Shown: positions 24,641-33,770 of the stretch, one piece after another
Numbering within the stretch: the first letter of the stretch is position 1
Layout: each line of letters opens with the position of its first letter
The notes under the pieces: generated by a model
Database searches by the model: none
What the model was told of the DNA's origin: nothing
The model's input: the letters and a program-made list of their open reading frames with translations, nothing else
Made by a program: the position numbers and the translations under genes
From: Bacteroidota bacterium
GTDB taxonomy: Bacteria; Bacteroidota; Bacteroidia; Flavobacteriales_D; Crocinitomicaceae
Assembly (NCBI GenBank): GCA_016192075.1
Contig: JACPUU010000021.1
Span: forward strand, 62,001 to 126,000
DNA length: 64,000 nucleotides
Direction of reading: 5' to 3'

Positions 24641-24952
24641 ATAGCATTCTGCGTAGCTTTAGCGAAGCAGAATACGATGCTTACACCGATGGAGTGATCT
24701 CCGCTATATTGAAAAGATCCTGCGTAGCTTTAGTGAAGCAGGATTCGCCTTCGCAAAAGCTACGGCGGACACGTTTGTGTTATCTGGCGCTCGCTATTTG
24801 GCTGCATTCTGCGTAGCTTTAGCGAAGCAGAATCAAATGCTCACGCCGATGGAGTGATCCCGTTATATTGAAAAGATCCTGCTCCACGTTGTTCCGCAGG
24901 ATTTGTGTTATCTGGCGCTCGTTATTTGACTTCGTCAAATACTCACGCCGAT
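24641..24952 (-). repeat. hairpin-rich repeat array including copies of the phosphatase gene tail
   Basis: Read on the minus strand, three versions of the codons for I-G-V-S-I occur: in the gene itself (24935-24952, with stop), at 24833-24850 (with stop), and at 24673-24690 (stop lost). Downstream of the first two is a shared block C/G-GAGCGCCAGATAACACAAA. Between them lie hairpins with outer stems ATTCTGC/GCAGAAT or ATCCTGC/GCAGGAT around TTCGCTAAAGCTACG. The stretch 24580-24934 holds no other ORF. Confidence 0.8.
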
Positions 24953-25780
24953 AACACAAACATCATCAATCTGCTCTTGTTTTCCTTTCCAGTTATTGTA
25001 TGAAAAAAGCAATTCTTTCTTTTGCTTGTCAAGGCTCATATCGTTCATTGACAGCAACAGACTGCGGAACCGTTCACGGTTAAATTTTTTGACATTTTCA
25101 CCGCCAAACTGATCGGTATAACCATCTGAAAAAAGATAGAATCGGTCACCTTCACGCAAATCAAAATAAACCGTTTCAAATTCTTTTTCATTTTTAGAAC
25201 TGTAGCCAATTGCATCGGCCCCTTTCTTAAATTCAACCAGTTCGTTGTTACGAACCAGCAACAAAGGACGGCCCGCACCGCAAAACGAACCCTGCATTTT
25301 GCGCAGATTAAATTTGCAGAAAACAATATCCATACCATCACGCGTGTTGCCTTCGGTCAGGTTTTCATTGAACAGACTTACGAGCTCGTTATCCAAAAGC
25401 CGCATAATTTCACCGGGCTCGGTGAGTCCTTCAATACGAATGATCTGCCGCAGAATTGTATTGCCGGCAATATTCACCAATGCCCCGGGGACACCGTGGC
25501 CTGTGCAATCACCTACTGCAAAATAGATGTCATCGTGATGCTGAAAAATCCAGTAAAAATCGCCGCTAACCACATCTTTGGGCTGAAACAGAACAAACGC
25601 GTCTGTAAAAGCATTTTTAAAAATACGCTCATTCGGAAGAATAGATCGTTGCAGGCTTCCGGCATAGCGGATGCTTTCTTCCATTTCAACTGATTTGGCC
25701 TCGAGGTAAGCAAGCCGTTCTACTAAACTTTGTTCTTCAGGTAAAAGAACGAAATCCTGATTTACAGTTAACGCATTCAT
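24935..25780 (-). CDS. soluble PP2C/SpoIIE-type serine phosphatase
   Basis: 281 residues, no transmembrane helix or signal peptide. A short N-terminal coiled segment (about 16-45, SLVERLAYLEAKSVEMEESIRYAGSLQ) precedes a SpoIIE/PP2C domain with the metal motifs GDFYWIFQ, VGDCTGHGVPGALV, RDGMDIVFC and FSDGYTDQFGGENV. It is paralogous to the membrane phosphatase at 8021-9382: the domains align throughout and both end in D-D-V-C-(V/I)-I-G-V-(S/R)-I. Its 3' end is embedded in the repeat array. Partner proteins are not encoded nearby. Confidence 0.88.
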   Translation of the reverse strand: MNALTVNQDFVLLPEEQSLVERLAYLEAKSVEMEESIRYAGSLQRSILPNERIFKNAFTDAFVLFQPKDVVSGDFYWIFQHHDDIYFAVGDCTGHGVPGALVNIAGNTILRQIIRIEGLTEPGEIMRLLDNELVSLFNENLTEGNTRDGMDIVFCKFNLRKMQGSFCGAGRPLLLVRNNELVEFKKGADAIGYSSKNEKEFETVYFDLREGDRFYLFSDGYTDQFGGENVKKFNRERFRSLLLSMNDMSLDKQKKELLFSYNNWKGKQEQIDDVCVIGVSI

Positions 25781-26007
25781 GCTGATTTACATCTTAAAAA
25801 ATTCAAAAATCTGATTCTTCTCAGGTTAGAAAAGGGACCTGAAACCCTCAATCGGAAACGTATTGCTTAGTTGCAAATACAATAATTCCTGACCACCGTA
25901 AAGGGTCTAAACCAGCGGTGGTTCCAAATTCGATATGAAAGAATTTGTTTCATTTGAGTGCATCAAAAGTAGAAAGAATTTTATTCCAAAAACAAAACGC
26001 GCAAAAA

Positions 26008-28701
26008 TTATTGCAGGTAGTGCTGGGCATAAAACACCCGGTAGGCCTCCAAATCCTTGGACGTCATGAGTGTAGAGAAATTGGCCGAATTGATCAGAAA
26101 GCCCTCAAAATCTTTTGCCATGGTGCCAACAATGGTTGCAGCGGAGGTTGAAGTGAAGGCTGCCACAAATTGTTTTCCTTCTTCAGCATTCGCAAAAGTT
26201 TTTACTACGAGCAGCTCATTTTCACCACTCAGAACAGAATTGATTACGGTGTAACGCTTGCCCCTGAAATATTCGGTATTAAAGTTTGCCAGCTTGACTT
26301 TATTTGCCTCCAGGTTATTTCCGGCAGAGGCCGGAACAATCACAATAAAGAAATGCTGTGATTCAGAATCAGCCTGGTAAAGTGATTGTTCCTGATCAGG
26401 ATTAACAATACTGCCGCCGGCATAGATTTTATCCAGGTATATTTTTGCCTGTTTACCCTCATCACTCTCAGGTGATAGTTCATACAAATCTTTCAGCGGG
26501 CTGGCAATTGCCTCTACATTTCCAGGACTTGTTTTGCTCACCGCAAACGCCTTGAGCAGGTAATATTTGTTCAGAAACTTATTGGTGGTATCGTAGGCAA
26601 TTACTTCATTGCATTTGGTAATAACGGCACCGTAGTAGCGCTGTTTGTAATCATTCAATGTAATCGCGTAATCATTCAGTTCTTTTTTGTTTGCCTCTTC
26701 TTTCTTTTTGAGGTAATCAGGGTCACGCATCACCATGGCTATTTCAGTATCCGGATAGCGGTTCAGGATCATTTGCCGGTAGGTTTCGGCTTCACCGGAT
26801 TCTTTTTTGGTATAAATCAGGTACAGCTGGTACATTGCTTCCAGCACACGCGGATGCTCAATGCCCCGGTCAATGACTTTGTTGAAATAGGTAATTGCCT
26901 CCGGTTCTTCTTTCAATTGCTCTTTGTAGATAACCCCCAGCATGTATAGTGAATTCATAAGCCGGTTGTTGGATGAATCAACAGCACCGGGTGATAGCGG
27001 TATATCTGCCAACAAATCTTCTACCGTCAGTGAATCTTTTTTCTCATCAGCCTGCAGGGAGTCATTGTCCGGATCTCCGGTTTCGAGCGTAAAGCTGGTT
27101 TTGTCAGACCGGCGCCAGTTATCTTCAAGCGGCCGTGTGCCCCATTGAGCCCTGAAATCATTGAATCCGCTGCCGCGGACTTTGACATTGTAGAAATACC
27201 ATTTTGAGCCCTCTCCGGTAATTCCTGTTTGCGTATTCACTTTATTCTGTGTTGCCAGAAGCCTCTCCTGCTCTTGCTTTTTACGCAATTCTTCTGCTGC
27301 AATAAGATCCTTTAATGTCTGCTTCAGAAACTTTTCACGGGCATCGGGGTCCATAGCTGCAATTTGCTGCACACTGTCTTCAAAAACAACGGTTTCATAA
27401 TGAAACACCAGCTCTTCAAGCCCCTCAGCCTTACTTGCAATTGCCTCGTACCCTTCATAATCTTTAGGCAATACGGTGATGCAGCTATCGTAATATTTTT
27501 GCGCTCTTACATAGTCCTTTTCACCAAAAGACAGATCAGCCATGCGCAGGTAACTGATTCCCTTCTGGCGGTCATTTTTTACCGACCAGTAAACCGAACT
27601 TGAATAATTTACCTTAGCCCCTGGTATATCGCCATCTTTGATATCCATCTCTGCAAGGGCATAATAAATCTGATCTTTAAACTCTGCATTTTTTTCATCA
27701 CGCAGCATTTTATATAAGTCTTTACGAATTTCATCACCCCCTGAGGTTGCGCTGATTGCCTTGTTGATTTTTGCAGCAAACTGCATTTCATAAGGCGCAT
27801 TTGAATGAGCAACTTTGGTATAATAATTTGTAGCCATGGTACCGTCGCCCATTGCCTGGTAAAGCTGCGCCAGTACAAACATATACCGCGCCCTGCGTTT
27901 TTTGTCGTGGCATACTTCAATGGCTTTTTCAAGATGTTCAATGGCCTGTTTGTATTCACCCTGCTGTATGTAAAAATCAGCCATGGTGGCCTCGTAATCT
28001 ACGGTCAGTTTTTCAGGAAAAACGGCTGGCTCTATAATCTTTTTCTGCTTGTTTTTCTTTTTGCGCAGCCGGTTTGATTTAATGTCTTTTATTTTTTCTG
28101 TAAACTTCCGGTCACGGCTTTCCTGCGCCTCTTCCATAGACGCTTCAACCCTTATCAGAATACGTTTTGCCTCTGGAAAATTGCCTAATGCAATGTATGT
28201 TTTAGCCAGCCAGATCTGTGCTTCGTAAATAGATTCTTCACCAATGTAAATTTGCTGTACGTAATTGAATTTTTGTTCCGCCAGCAAATACTCCCGCTTG
28301 TAATAATGCGCTTTGGCAATAACCAGCCAGTTGTCATCAATCCAGCGGCACAGCTCTTCATTCTTTTTTTTCTTTTGCTGTGACGGCATGCTGTGCCTTA
28401 AAATAACGCGTTCACATTTCTCAATGGCTTTATCCATATCCGGGTACAAACCGGGAGCATCTTTCTCAGTAGGGTAAACTTCAAGCGGAATGATTTTGTA
28501 GTACTCATCCGTATACGAACTGCGGTACCCGGTCAGCGCTGTTTCAATGACAACACCGGCATTGTAATACCCGTTAAACCGCGCTGTCATGTTATGATAG
28601 CCCCGGTTAATTGCCGCATCTTTTTCGGTAGAACACGCCGAGAGAACAGTCATCAAAAAAATGACCGCAATACGGGTATAATATATTTTAGAAACTGACA
28701 T
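26008..28701 (-). CDS. porW: T9SS-associated TPR lipoprotein, PorW/SprE-like
   Basis: 897 residues. Lipoprotein signal peptide with lipobox ending LSAC (about residue 23), then 'INRGYHNMTARFNGYYNAG', the sequence characteristic of SprE/PorW, followed by TPR repeats in the first half (YLLAEQKFNYVQQIY, YKQAIEHLEKAIEVCHDKKRRARYMFVLAQLY and others), a Lys-rich charged segment (about 193-205) and a C-terminal domain of alternating motifs. In Flavobacterium and Porphyromonas this protein connects the T9SS core with its regulator and is needed for secretion and gliding. Fits the T9SS-signal-bearing proteins encoded elsewhere in the window. Confidence 0.85.
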   Translation of the reverse strand: MSVSKIYYTRIAVIFLMTVLSACSTEKDAAINRGYHNMTARFNGYYNAGVVIETALTGYRSSYTDEYYKIIPLEVYPTEKDAPGLYPDMDKAIEKCERVILRHSMPSQQKKKKNEELCRWIDDNWLVIAKAHYYKREYLLAEQKFNYVQQIYIGEESIYEAQIWLAKTYIALGNFPEAKRILIRVEASMEEAQESRDRKFTEKIKDIKSNRLRKKKNKQKKIIEPAVFPEKLTVDYEATMADFYIQQGEYKQAIEHLEKAIEVCHDKKRRARYMFVLAQLYQAMGDGTMATNYYTKVAHSNAPYEMQFAAKINKAISATSGGDEIRKDLYKMLRDEKNAEFKDQIYYALAEMDIKDGDIPGAKVNYSSSVYWSVKNDRQKGISYLRMADLSFGEKDYVRAQKYYDSCITVLPKDYEGYEAIASKAEGLEELVFHYETVVFEDSVQQIAAMDPDAREKFLKQTLKDLIAAEELRKKQEQERLLATQNKVNTQTGITGEGSKWYFYNVKVRGSGFNDFRAQWGTRPLEDNWRRSDKTSFTLETGDPDNDSLQADEKKDSLTVEDLLADIPLSPGAVDSSNNRLMNSLYMLGVIYKEQLKEEPEAITYFNKVIDRGIEHPRVLEAMYQLYLIYTKKESGEAETYRQMILNRYPDTEIAMVMRDPDYLKKKEEANKKELNDYAITLNDYKQRYYGAVITKCNEVIAYDTTNKFLNKYYLLKAFAVSKTSPGNVEAIASPLKDLYELSPESDEGKQAKIYLDKIYAGGSIVNPDQEQSLYQADSESQHFFIVIVPASAGNNLEANKVKLANFNTEYFRGKRYTVINSVLSGENELLVVKTFANAEEGKQFVAAFTSTSAATIVGTMAKDFEGFLINSANFSTLMTSKDLEAYRVFYAQHYLQ

Positions 28702-28754
28702 TCAACCAGAGGTTCTGCGCACTAATAACTGCAAAAGCCCAAAATTATTTTAAA

Positions 28755-29522
28755 TTATTGAAATACTATAGTCTGTAAGTGATTAATTAAGCCTTGCGGA
28801 TTTTCAATAAAAGACATGTGTCCACAGTTGTCAATGGTATATACTGCCGGATACTGTGCCAGTTTAGCCAGTTCAAGCTGCAAAATTCCGTTTGGAATAA
28901 CCGGATCATCTGAACCCTGGATAATGGCAATTTTATGTGTATTCATGAGATCGTATGATGCACGCCGGTCACGAAGCCCGCCCGTTGCGGCAGCAATTTC
29001 AGCAGCGTCAAGCCGGTTTGCTTTTTGAATCAGGGTTTGAATTTCTGCCCCTCTGAATTCACGGTTTACCGGTGCAAACAGGTTGGGAATAGATTCATTC
29101 AGAAAAAGACTTTTATTCTTTTTAACCACTTCTATAACCCGGTTTCGGTCTGTTTTTTTTGTTTCCGGATCAGACCAGAAATTGGAATGAACAAGCGTCA
29201 GGCGAACAGGCATGAGGCGCAATAACTCCAGCCCTACATACCCGCCCATAGAATGGCCAACGACAAAAGGATTTTCAATACCCCTGATTTTGAGCTCAGC
29301 TGATACACAACCAGCCATGTATTGCATGGTGCATACTTCTCCATTAAACCTTGACTTTCCATGACATGGCAAATCAAAAAGCAGGCATTGAAAACCCGCA
29401 TTTACAAAGTCAGGATAAATGGTATTCCAAACCGTATGATCTTCCAGAAAACCGTGTAAAAAAACAATAGCCGGACCGGTTCCAACAGATTTTAGAAAAA
29501 TTTCAGAGGAGGTGTTATGCAT
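28755..29522 (-). CDS. alpha/beta-hydrolase
   Basis: 255 residues. Oxyanion-hole HGFLED, nucleophile elbow GHSMGG (Ser at about 92), an acid residue region (QGSDDPVIP) and the late catalytic His in NCGHMSFIENP complete the triad. The resemblance is to small carboxylesterase/hydrolase families (BioH/MhpC-like) with no substrate deducible from sequence. No signal peptide, so probably cytoplasmic. It is 53 nt from porW, and 100 nt from the peptidase gene, all on the minus strand. Confidence 0.88.
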   Translation of the reverse strand: MHNTSSEIFLKSVGTGPAIVFLHGFLEDHTVWNTIYPDFVNAGFQCLLFDLPCHGKSRFNGEVCTMQYMAGCVSAELKIRGIENPFVVGHSMGGYVGLELLRLMPVRLTLVHSNFWSDPETKKTDRNRVIEVVKKNKSLFLNESIPNLFAPVNREFRGAEIQTLIQKANRLDAAEIAAATGGLRDRRASYDLMNTHKIAIIQGSDDPVIPNGILQLELAKLAQYPAVYTIDNCGHMSFIENPQGLINHLQTIVFQ

Positions 29523-29622
29523 GCAAACAGCTAATACTAAAACGGGTAAACTAAAATACCAGGCTTCCCCCGGTTACCTGAAAGAAATGCTAATGCCGGA
29601 TGATAACCGGAATTCAGCCAAA

Positions 29623-30924
29623 TCAACGTGATTTTTTGTTCATGAGCTCTTCAATATGCTCGGCTTCTATTGGTATGTTGCCCATGAGGTTAAACGGCGC
29701 ACCTTTTTTCTGAACCACCACATCATCTTCAAGCCTGATTCCAAGCCCTTCAGCCGGAATATAGATACCGGGTTCTACCGTAAAAACCATACCTGCCTTA
29801 ATGGGTTCTGTCCAAAGGCCCACGTCGTGGGTATCAAGCCCCAGAAAATGGGAAGTGCCATGCATGAAGTATTTTTTATAGGCCGGCCAGTTGGGGTCTT
29901 GCTTTTTAATATCTGTTTTATCAATCAGCTTAAGGCCCAGCAACTCTTTCTCCATCAGCTTACCTACCTCAACATGGTATTCATTCATTAACGTGCCCGG
30001 TACCAGCAATTTGGTGCAGGCTTTTTTTACGCGCAGCACGGCATCATACACGGCGCGCTGGCGTTTGGTGAATTTACCGTTTACCGGAACGCAGCGTGTT
30101 AAATCAGACGCATAATTGGCATATTCTGCTGCAAAATCCATCAGAATTACATCGCCACTTTTACATTGCTGGTTGTTTTCTATATAGTGCAGTACGCAGG
30201 CATTTTTACCCGACCCGATAATGGGTGTGTAGGCAAACCCTTTGGAGCGGTTGCGAATGAATTCGTGAATAATTTCAGCCTCAATTTCATATTCCCACAC
30301 GTTGGGTTTTACAAAATTGAGCACCCGTTGAAATCCTGCTGCGGTAATATCACAGGCTTTTTGCATCAGGTCAAGCTCTTCTTTTTCTTTCACTGACCGG
30401 ATACGGTGCATGATTGGAGCACTTTTTTTGTAGGTATGTGCCGGAAAATCATGCTGCAGTTTTTGGATAAACCGATCTTCACGTGTTTGCGTTTCAGAAT
30501 AACGCCGGGTGTGCTCATTGGTATTGATATAGACATTTTCAGCCTGCGCCATAACGGTTTTTAAAACGGTTTCAAATTGCGTAAGCCAGAAAACTGTTTT
30601 AATACCTGACGTTTGAAAAGCCGCATCTTTAGTAAGTTTTTCACCTTCCCAAATAGCAATGGTTTCATTGGTTTCTTTCAAAAAAAGCATTTCGCGGTGC
30701 ATGGGGTTAAACGCATCGGGATAAATCACCAGTATACTCTCTTCCTGATCTACGCCAGAGAGGTAAAAAATATCACGGTGCTGCTGAAAAGCAACGGTGC
30801 TGTCTGCACTAACAGGGTAAATATCGTTCGAATTAAAAAATGCTACTGAATTGGGAGCAAGTGATTTAACAAATTTGGCGCGATTCCTGACGAAAAGCTC
30901 CCTCGAGATACGGTGATATTTCAT
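29623..30924 (-). CDS. pepP: M24 metallopeptidase, Xaa-Pro aminopeptidase (PepP-like)
   Basis: 433 residues, the two-domain size of aminopeptidase P. The N-terminal creatinase-like domain (about 1-170) is followed by the pita-bread catalytic domain with dinuclear metal ligands: Asp in ILMDFAAEYANYASDLTR (two Asp), His in THFLGLDTHDVG-type segment, Glu in VEPGIYIP and Glu in RLEDDVVV. It removes N-terminal residues preceding proline. The substrate range is not determinable. Confidence 0.92.
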   Translation of the reverse strand: MKYHRISRELFVRNRAKFVKSLAPNSVAFFNSNDIYPVSADSTVAFQQHRDIFYLSGVDQEESILVIYPDAFNPMHREMLFLKETNETIAIWEGEKLTKDAAFQTSGIKTVFWLTQFETVLKTVMAQAENVYINTNEHTRRYSETQTREDRFIQKLQHDFPAHTYKKSAPIMHRIRSVKEKEELDLMQKACDITAAGFQRVLNFVKPNVWEYEIEAEIIHEFIRNRSKGFAYTPIIGSGKNACVLHYIENNQQCKSGDVILMDFAAEYANYASDLTRCVPVNGKFTKRQRAVYDAVLRVKKACTKLLVPGTLMNEYHVEVGKLMEKELLGLKLIDKTDIKKQDPNWPAYKKYFMHGTSHFLGLDTHDVGLWTEPIKAGMVFTVEPGIYIPAEGLGIRLEDDVVVQKKGAPFNLMGNIPIEAEHIEELMNKKSR

Positions 30925-31042
30925 ACGCCTTGCGGTTGTTTGATTCAGACAGCTAAGTTAACCTTTTGTTAATTTCATAAGACAAGAGTTAAATTATATT
31001 TTACCTGATTCGGATAAAACCACCAAAATATGGTGTAAGCTA

Positions 31043-31072
31043 TTGCTATTTCAAGATAAGTGGCTACATTTG
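31043..31072 (+). promoter_or_regulatory. candidate prs promoter (TTG-N19-TACATTTG)
   Basis: TTG at 31043-31045 and a perfect TAnnTTTG at 31065-31072, with 19 nt between. It lies 88 nt upstream of the prs ATG at 31161. One of the two best matches to the consensus in this window. Confidence 0.7.
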
Positions 31073-31160
31073 CGCTCTCAAAATTTTCAAAATAAGGGAA
31101 GGAATCGGGCAGAAATCAGGTTTTGAATTTTGAGTTTTGAATCGTGGAAATTTAGAAAAA

Positions 31161-32087
31161 ATGTCAGCCGGGGTTAAATTATTTGCAGGACGCGCCACCA
31201 TGGAACTGGCTCAGAAAATTGCTTCTGAGTATGGACAGTCATTGGGCCAGGTTGCGGTAAGTATTTTCAGCGATGGAGAATTTTCACCGTCGTTTGAAGA
31301 AACGGTGCGCGGACAGGATGTTTTCCTGATTCAGTCAACCATGCCACCTACCGAAAACCTGTTTGAATTGCTGCTGATGATAGATGCTGCCAAACGCGCA
31401 TCTGCCAGGTCAATTATTGCGGTGATTCCATATTTCGGATTTGCACGGCAGGACCGTAAGGATAAACCCCGTGTAGCCATTGGGTCGAAACTGGTAGCCA
31501 GCATGCTTGAAACTGCCGGTGTAGACCGCATTATGACCATGGATTTACATGCTGACCAGATTCAGGGATTTTTTGAAAGACCGGTTGATCATTTGTATGC
31601 ATCGTCGATCTTTATTCCATACATCAAATCTATTGACACTGGTAATTTGATTATGGCAGCACCCGATGCCGGCGGAGCAAAACGCGCCAATTCCTATTCC
31701 AAAAAATTCAATACCGGTTTAGCCATGTGTCACAAACAGCGTAAAGTGGCGAACGAAGTGGCTGAAATGACTGTGATTGGTGACGTGCGCGGAAAAGATG
31801 TTATTCTTTTGGACGACATGGTTGATACTGCCGGAACATTGGCCAAAGCAGCTGATCTTTTTATGCAGGAAGGCGCCAAATCAGTCCGCGCATTTTGCAC
31901 ACACGCCGTACTTTCAGGCCCGGCATACGAACGCATTGAAGAATCTGCACTGACTGAACTGGTCGTTACAGACTCCATTCCACTGAAAAAGGAATGCAAA
32001 AAAATAAAAGTACTTTCGGTTGCACACCTTTATGCCGAAGTCATGCATGCACTGATTAAACAAGAATCAATCAGCGCTCATTTTTGA
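31161..32087 (+). CDS. prs: ribose-phosphate pyrophosphokinase
   Basis: 308 residues from the ATG at 31161 (MSAGVKLFAGR), which matches the usual start of Prs; an upstream in-frame TTG at 31137 would add 8 atypical residues. It makes PRPP from ribose-5-phosphate and ATP for nucleotide, His and Trp synthesis. Visible motifs: the ATP/flexible region FGFARQDRKDKPR, DLHADQIQGFF, and the PRPP-binding loop DVILLDDMVDTAGTLAKAA. Followed by rplY and pth in the common prs-rplY-pth order. Confidence 0.95.
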   Translation: MSAGVKLFAGRATMELAQKIASEYGQSLGQVAVSIFSDGEFSPSFEETVRGQDVFLIQSTMPPTENLFELLLMIDAAKRASARSIIAVIPYFGFARQDRKDKPRVAIGSKLVASMLETAGVDRIMTMDLHADQIQGFFERPVDHLYASSIFIPYIKSIDTGNLIMAAPDAGGAKRANSYSKKFNTGLAMCHKQRKVANEVAEMTVIGDVRGKDVILLDDMVDTAGTLAKAADLFMQEGAKSVRAFCTHAVLSGPAYERIEESALTELVVTDSIPLKKECKKIKVLSVAHLYAEVMHALIKQESISAHF

Positions 32088-32090
32088 TGC

Positions 32091-32371
32091 TTCTTACTGC
32101 GAATGAGCCTTTGGCGAAATGAACAGTTAGAAGCATCAAATCCTGGCCGGAATGAAATGCAGGTCAGGATCTGTTCAAGTCAAACGTGACTGAACATGGA
32201 TAAAAAAGGCACATTAAAAGCCTGAAAAATTTCTTACTGTGAATGAGCCCTCAGGCGAAATGAACAGTAAGAATCATCAAATCCTGGCCGGAATGAAATG
32301 CAGGTCAGGATCTGTTCAAGTCAAACGTGACTGAACATTTATGAAAAAGTATATTAACCAGCCTGAAAAAT
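32091..32371 (+). repeat. tandem duplication of a ~140-bp three-hairpin element between prs and rplY
   Basis: Unit 1 (32091-32230) and unit 2 (32231-32371) contain an identical 64-nt core (about 32133-32196 and 32275-32338). Each unit folds into (H1) a long stem with an inner GCC/GGC hairpin, (H2) ATCCTGGCC/GGTCAGGAT with one G.U, and (H3) TGTTCA(A)GTCA/TGACTGAACA with one bulge. In H1 the outer pairs differ between units while pairing is kept. Each unit ends in a weaker GCCTG-containing segment. The rest of the gap 32088-32396 is the rplY leader end with a GCCTG/CAGGC hairpin. Confidence 0.85.
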
Positions 32372-32396
32372 AACCAGGCATAAAACAAATAAACAA

Positions 32397-33029
32397 ATGA
32401 AAGAAGTATCATTGAGCGGCTCTCCAAGAGAGAGCGTAGGGACTAAAGATGCTACAGCGGTTCGTAACAGCGGACGCATTCCATGTGTTGTTTACGGTGG
32501 TGGTTCACAAACCCACTTTACTGTTAACATCTTAGACATGGAGCGTTTGGTTTTTACACCACATGTATCTATTGTTAACCTGGACGTAGCCGGAAAAAAA
32601 TCAAAAGCATTGATTCAGGCAGTTCAGTTTCATCCGGTAACAGATAAAATTCACCACGTGGATTTTCTGGAACTGAATGACAAGAAAAAAGTAAAAGTTG
32701 AAGTACCTGTTATCTTAACCGGTCGTTCGGTAGGTGTTATGGCTGGTGGTAAACTGCAACAGGTTTTCAGAAAAGTAAAAGTTCAGGCCTTACCAGGTGA
32801 TTTGCCAGATAACCTGACTATTGATATTACTGAAATGAAAGTTGGAGATGCTATTCGTATCAAAGAACTGAGCACTGATAAAGTACAGATTCTGAACGCA
32901 CCAAATGCGGTTGTTGTATCTGTGAAAGTTGCACGTGGTGTTGTTGAACCTGCACCAGGTACGGCTCCGGGCGCAGCAGCTCCGGCAGCAGCCCCTGCCG
33001 CAGCAGCCAAACCGGCCGCTAAAAAATAA
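32397..33029 (+). CDS. rplY: 50S ribosomal protein L25/general stress protein Ctc family
   Basis: 210 residues: the L25 N-terminal domain (VSLSGSPRESVGTKDATAVRNSGRIPCVVYGG) that binds 5S rRNA, plus the TL5/CTC C-terminal beta domain (about 95-185), ending in a low-complexity Pro/Ala/Lys tail (PGTAPGAAAPAAAPAAAAKPAAKK). The CTC form is found in most Bacteroidota. It is preceded by the duplicated structured leader and followed by a terminator. Confidence 0.94.
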   Translation: MKEVSLSGSPRESVGTKDATAVRNSGRIPCVVYGGGSQTHFTVNILDMERLVFTPHVSIVNLDVAGKKSKALIQAVQFHPVTDKIHHVDFLELNDKKKVKVEVPVILTGRSVGVMAGGKLQQVFRKVKVQALPGDLPDNLTIDITEMKVGDAIRIKELSTDKVQILNAPNAVVVSVKVARGVVEPAPGTAPGAAAPAAAPAAAAKPAAKK

Positions 33030-33048
33030 GTAATTGTCTTTTTAAACT

Positions 33049-33089
33049 AAAAACCCCGGTAGGCTGCACTTACCGGGGTTTTGTTTTTT
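33049..33089 (+). terminator. Rho-independent terminator after rplY
   Basis: Stem AAACCCCGGTA / TACCGGGGTTT with a 9-nt loop, then TTGTTTTTT. It separates rplY from pth. Confidence 0.85.
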
Positions 33090-33155
33090 AGTGATCTGGT
33101 TCAAACACCATCACATTGTCAATTTTCTGCGATATTTGCCCCTGAAACTGAATGC

Positions 33156-33719
33156 ATGAAATACCTGATAGTTGGTTTGGGAAATCCGGGAGACAAGTAT
33201 GCCAATACACGTCACAATGTCGGTTTTAAGGTATTGGAACACCTGATCAAAGGCACCGAAACCCATTTTGAAACAGCCAAACTTGGAAATGTTGCCCATT
33301 ACAAATTCAAAGGACGAACGCTTGTATTGTTGCAGCCTTCCACATTTATGAATTTAAGCGGCAAAGCGGTCAATTATTGGATGCAGCATGAAAAAATTCC
33401 GCTTGAAAACCTGTTGATTATCACCGATGATCTTGCACTGCCCACAGGCAAACTCAGGTTAAAACCAAAAGGCAGTGATGGCGGACACAACGGGTTAAAA
33501 GACATTCAGGCCACATTGCAGTCTGAAAATTATGCCCGGCTGCGTTTTGGCGTAGGCAATGAATTTGCCCGGGGAAAACAAGTAGATTATGTTTTGGGTG
33601 AATGGACCAAAGAAGAAATACCGGTACTGGAAGAACGTATGAAAATTTCAGATGAAATGATCAAATCATTCGTAACCATTGGTATTGAAAAAACCATGAG
33701 TCTTTGGAATAACAAGTAG
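33156..33719 (+). CDS. pth: peptidyl-tRNA hydrolase
   Basis: 187 residues, standard. It recycles peptidyl-tRNAs released from stalled ribosomes. The ATG at 33156 gives the family start MKYLIVGLGNPGDKYANTRHNVGF, with N10 and catalytic H20; the D-loop DDLALPTGKLRLKPKGSDGGHNGL includes the conserved D and G-G-H-N-G. The open frame extends upstream without family sequence, so the shorter start is preferred. A GATATTTG about 20 nt upstream is a partial -7 match. Confidence 0.94.
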   Translation: MKYLIVGLGNPGDKYANTRHNVGFKVLEHLIKGTETHFETAKLGNVAHYKFKGRTLVLLQPSTFMNLSGKAVNYWMQHEKIPLENLLIITDDLALPTGKLRLKPKGSDGGHNGLKDIQATLQSENYARLRFGVGNEFARGKQVDYVLGEWTKEEIPVLEERMKISDEMIKSFVTIGIEKTMSLWNNK

Positions 33720-33770
33720 GCCCGCACAATTTGTTGCAAAAAACAACAAAGCAACAGATGCCAATCAACC

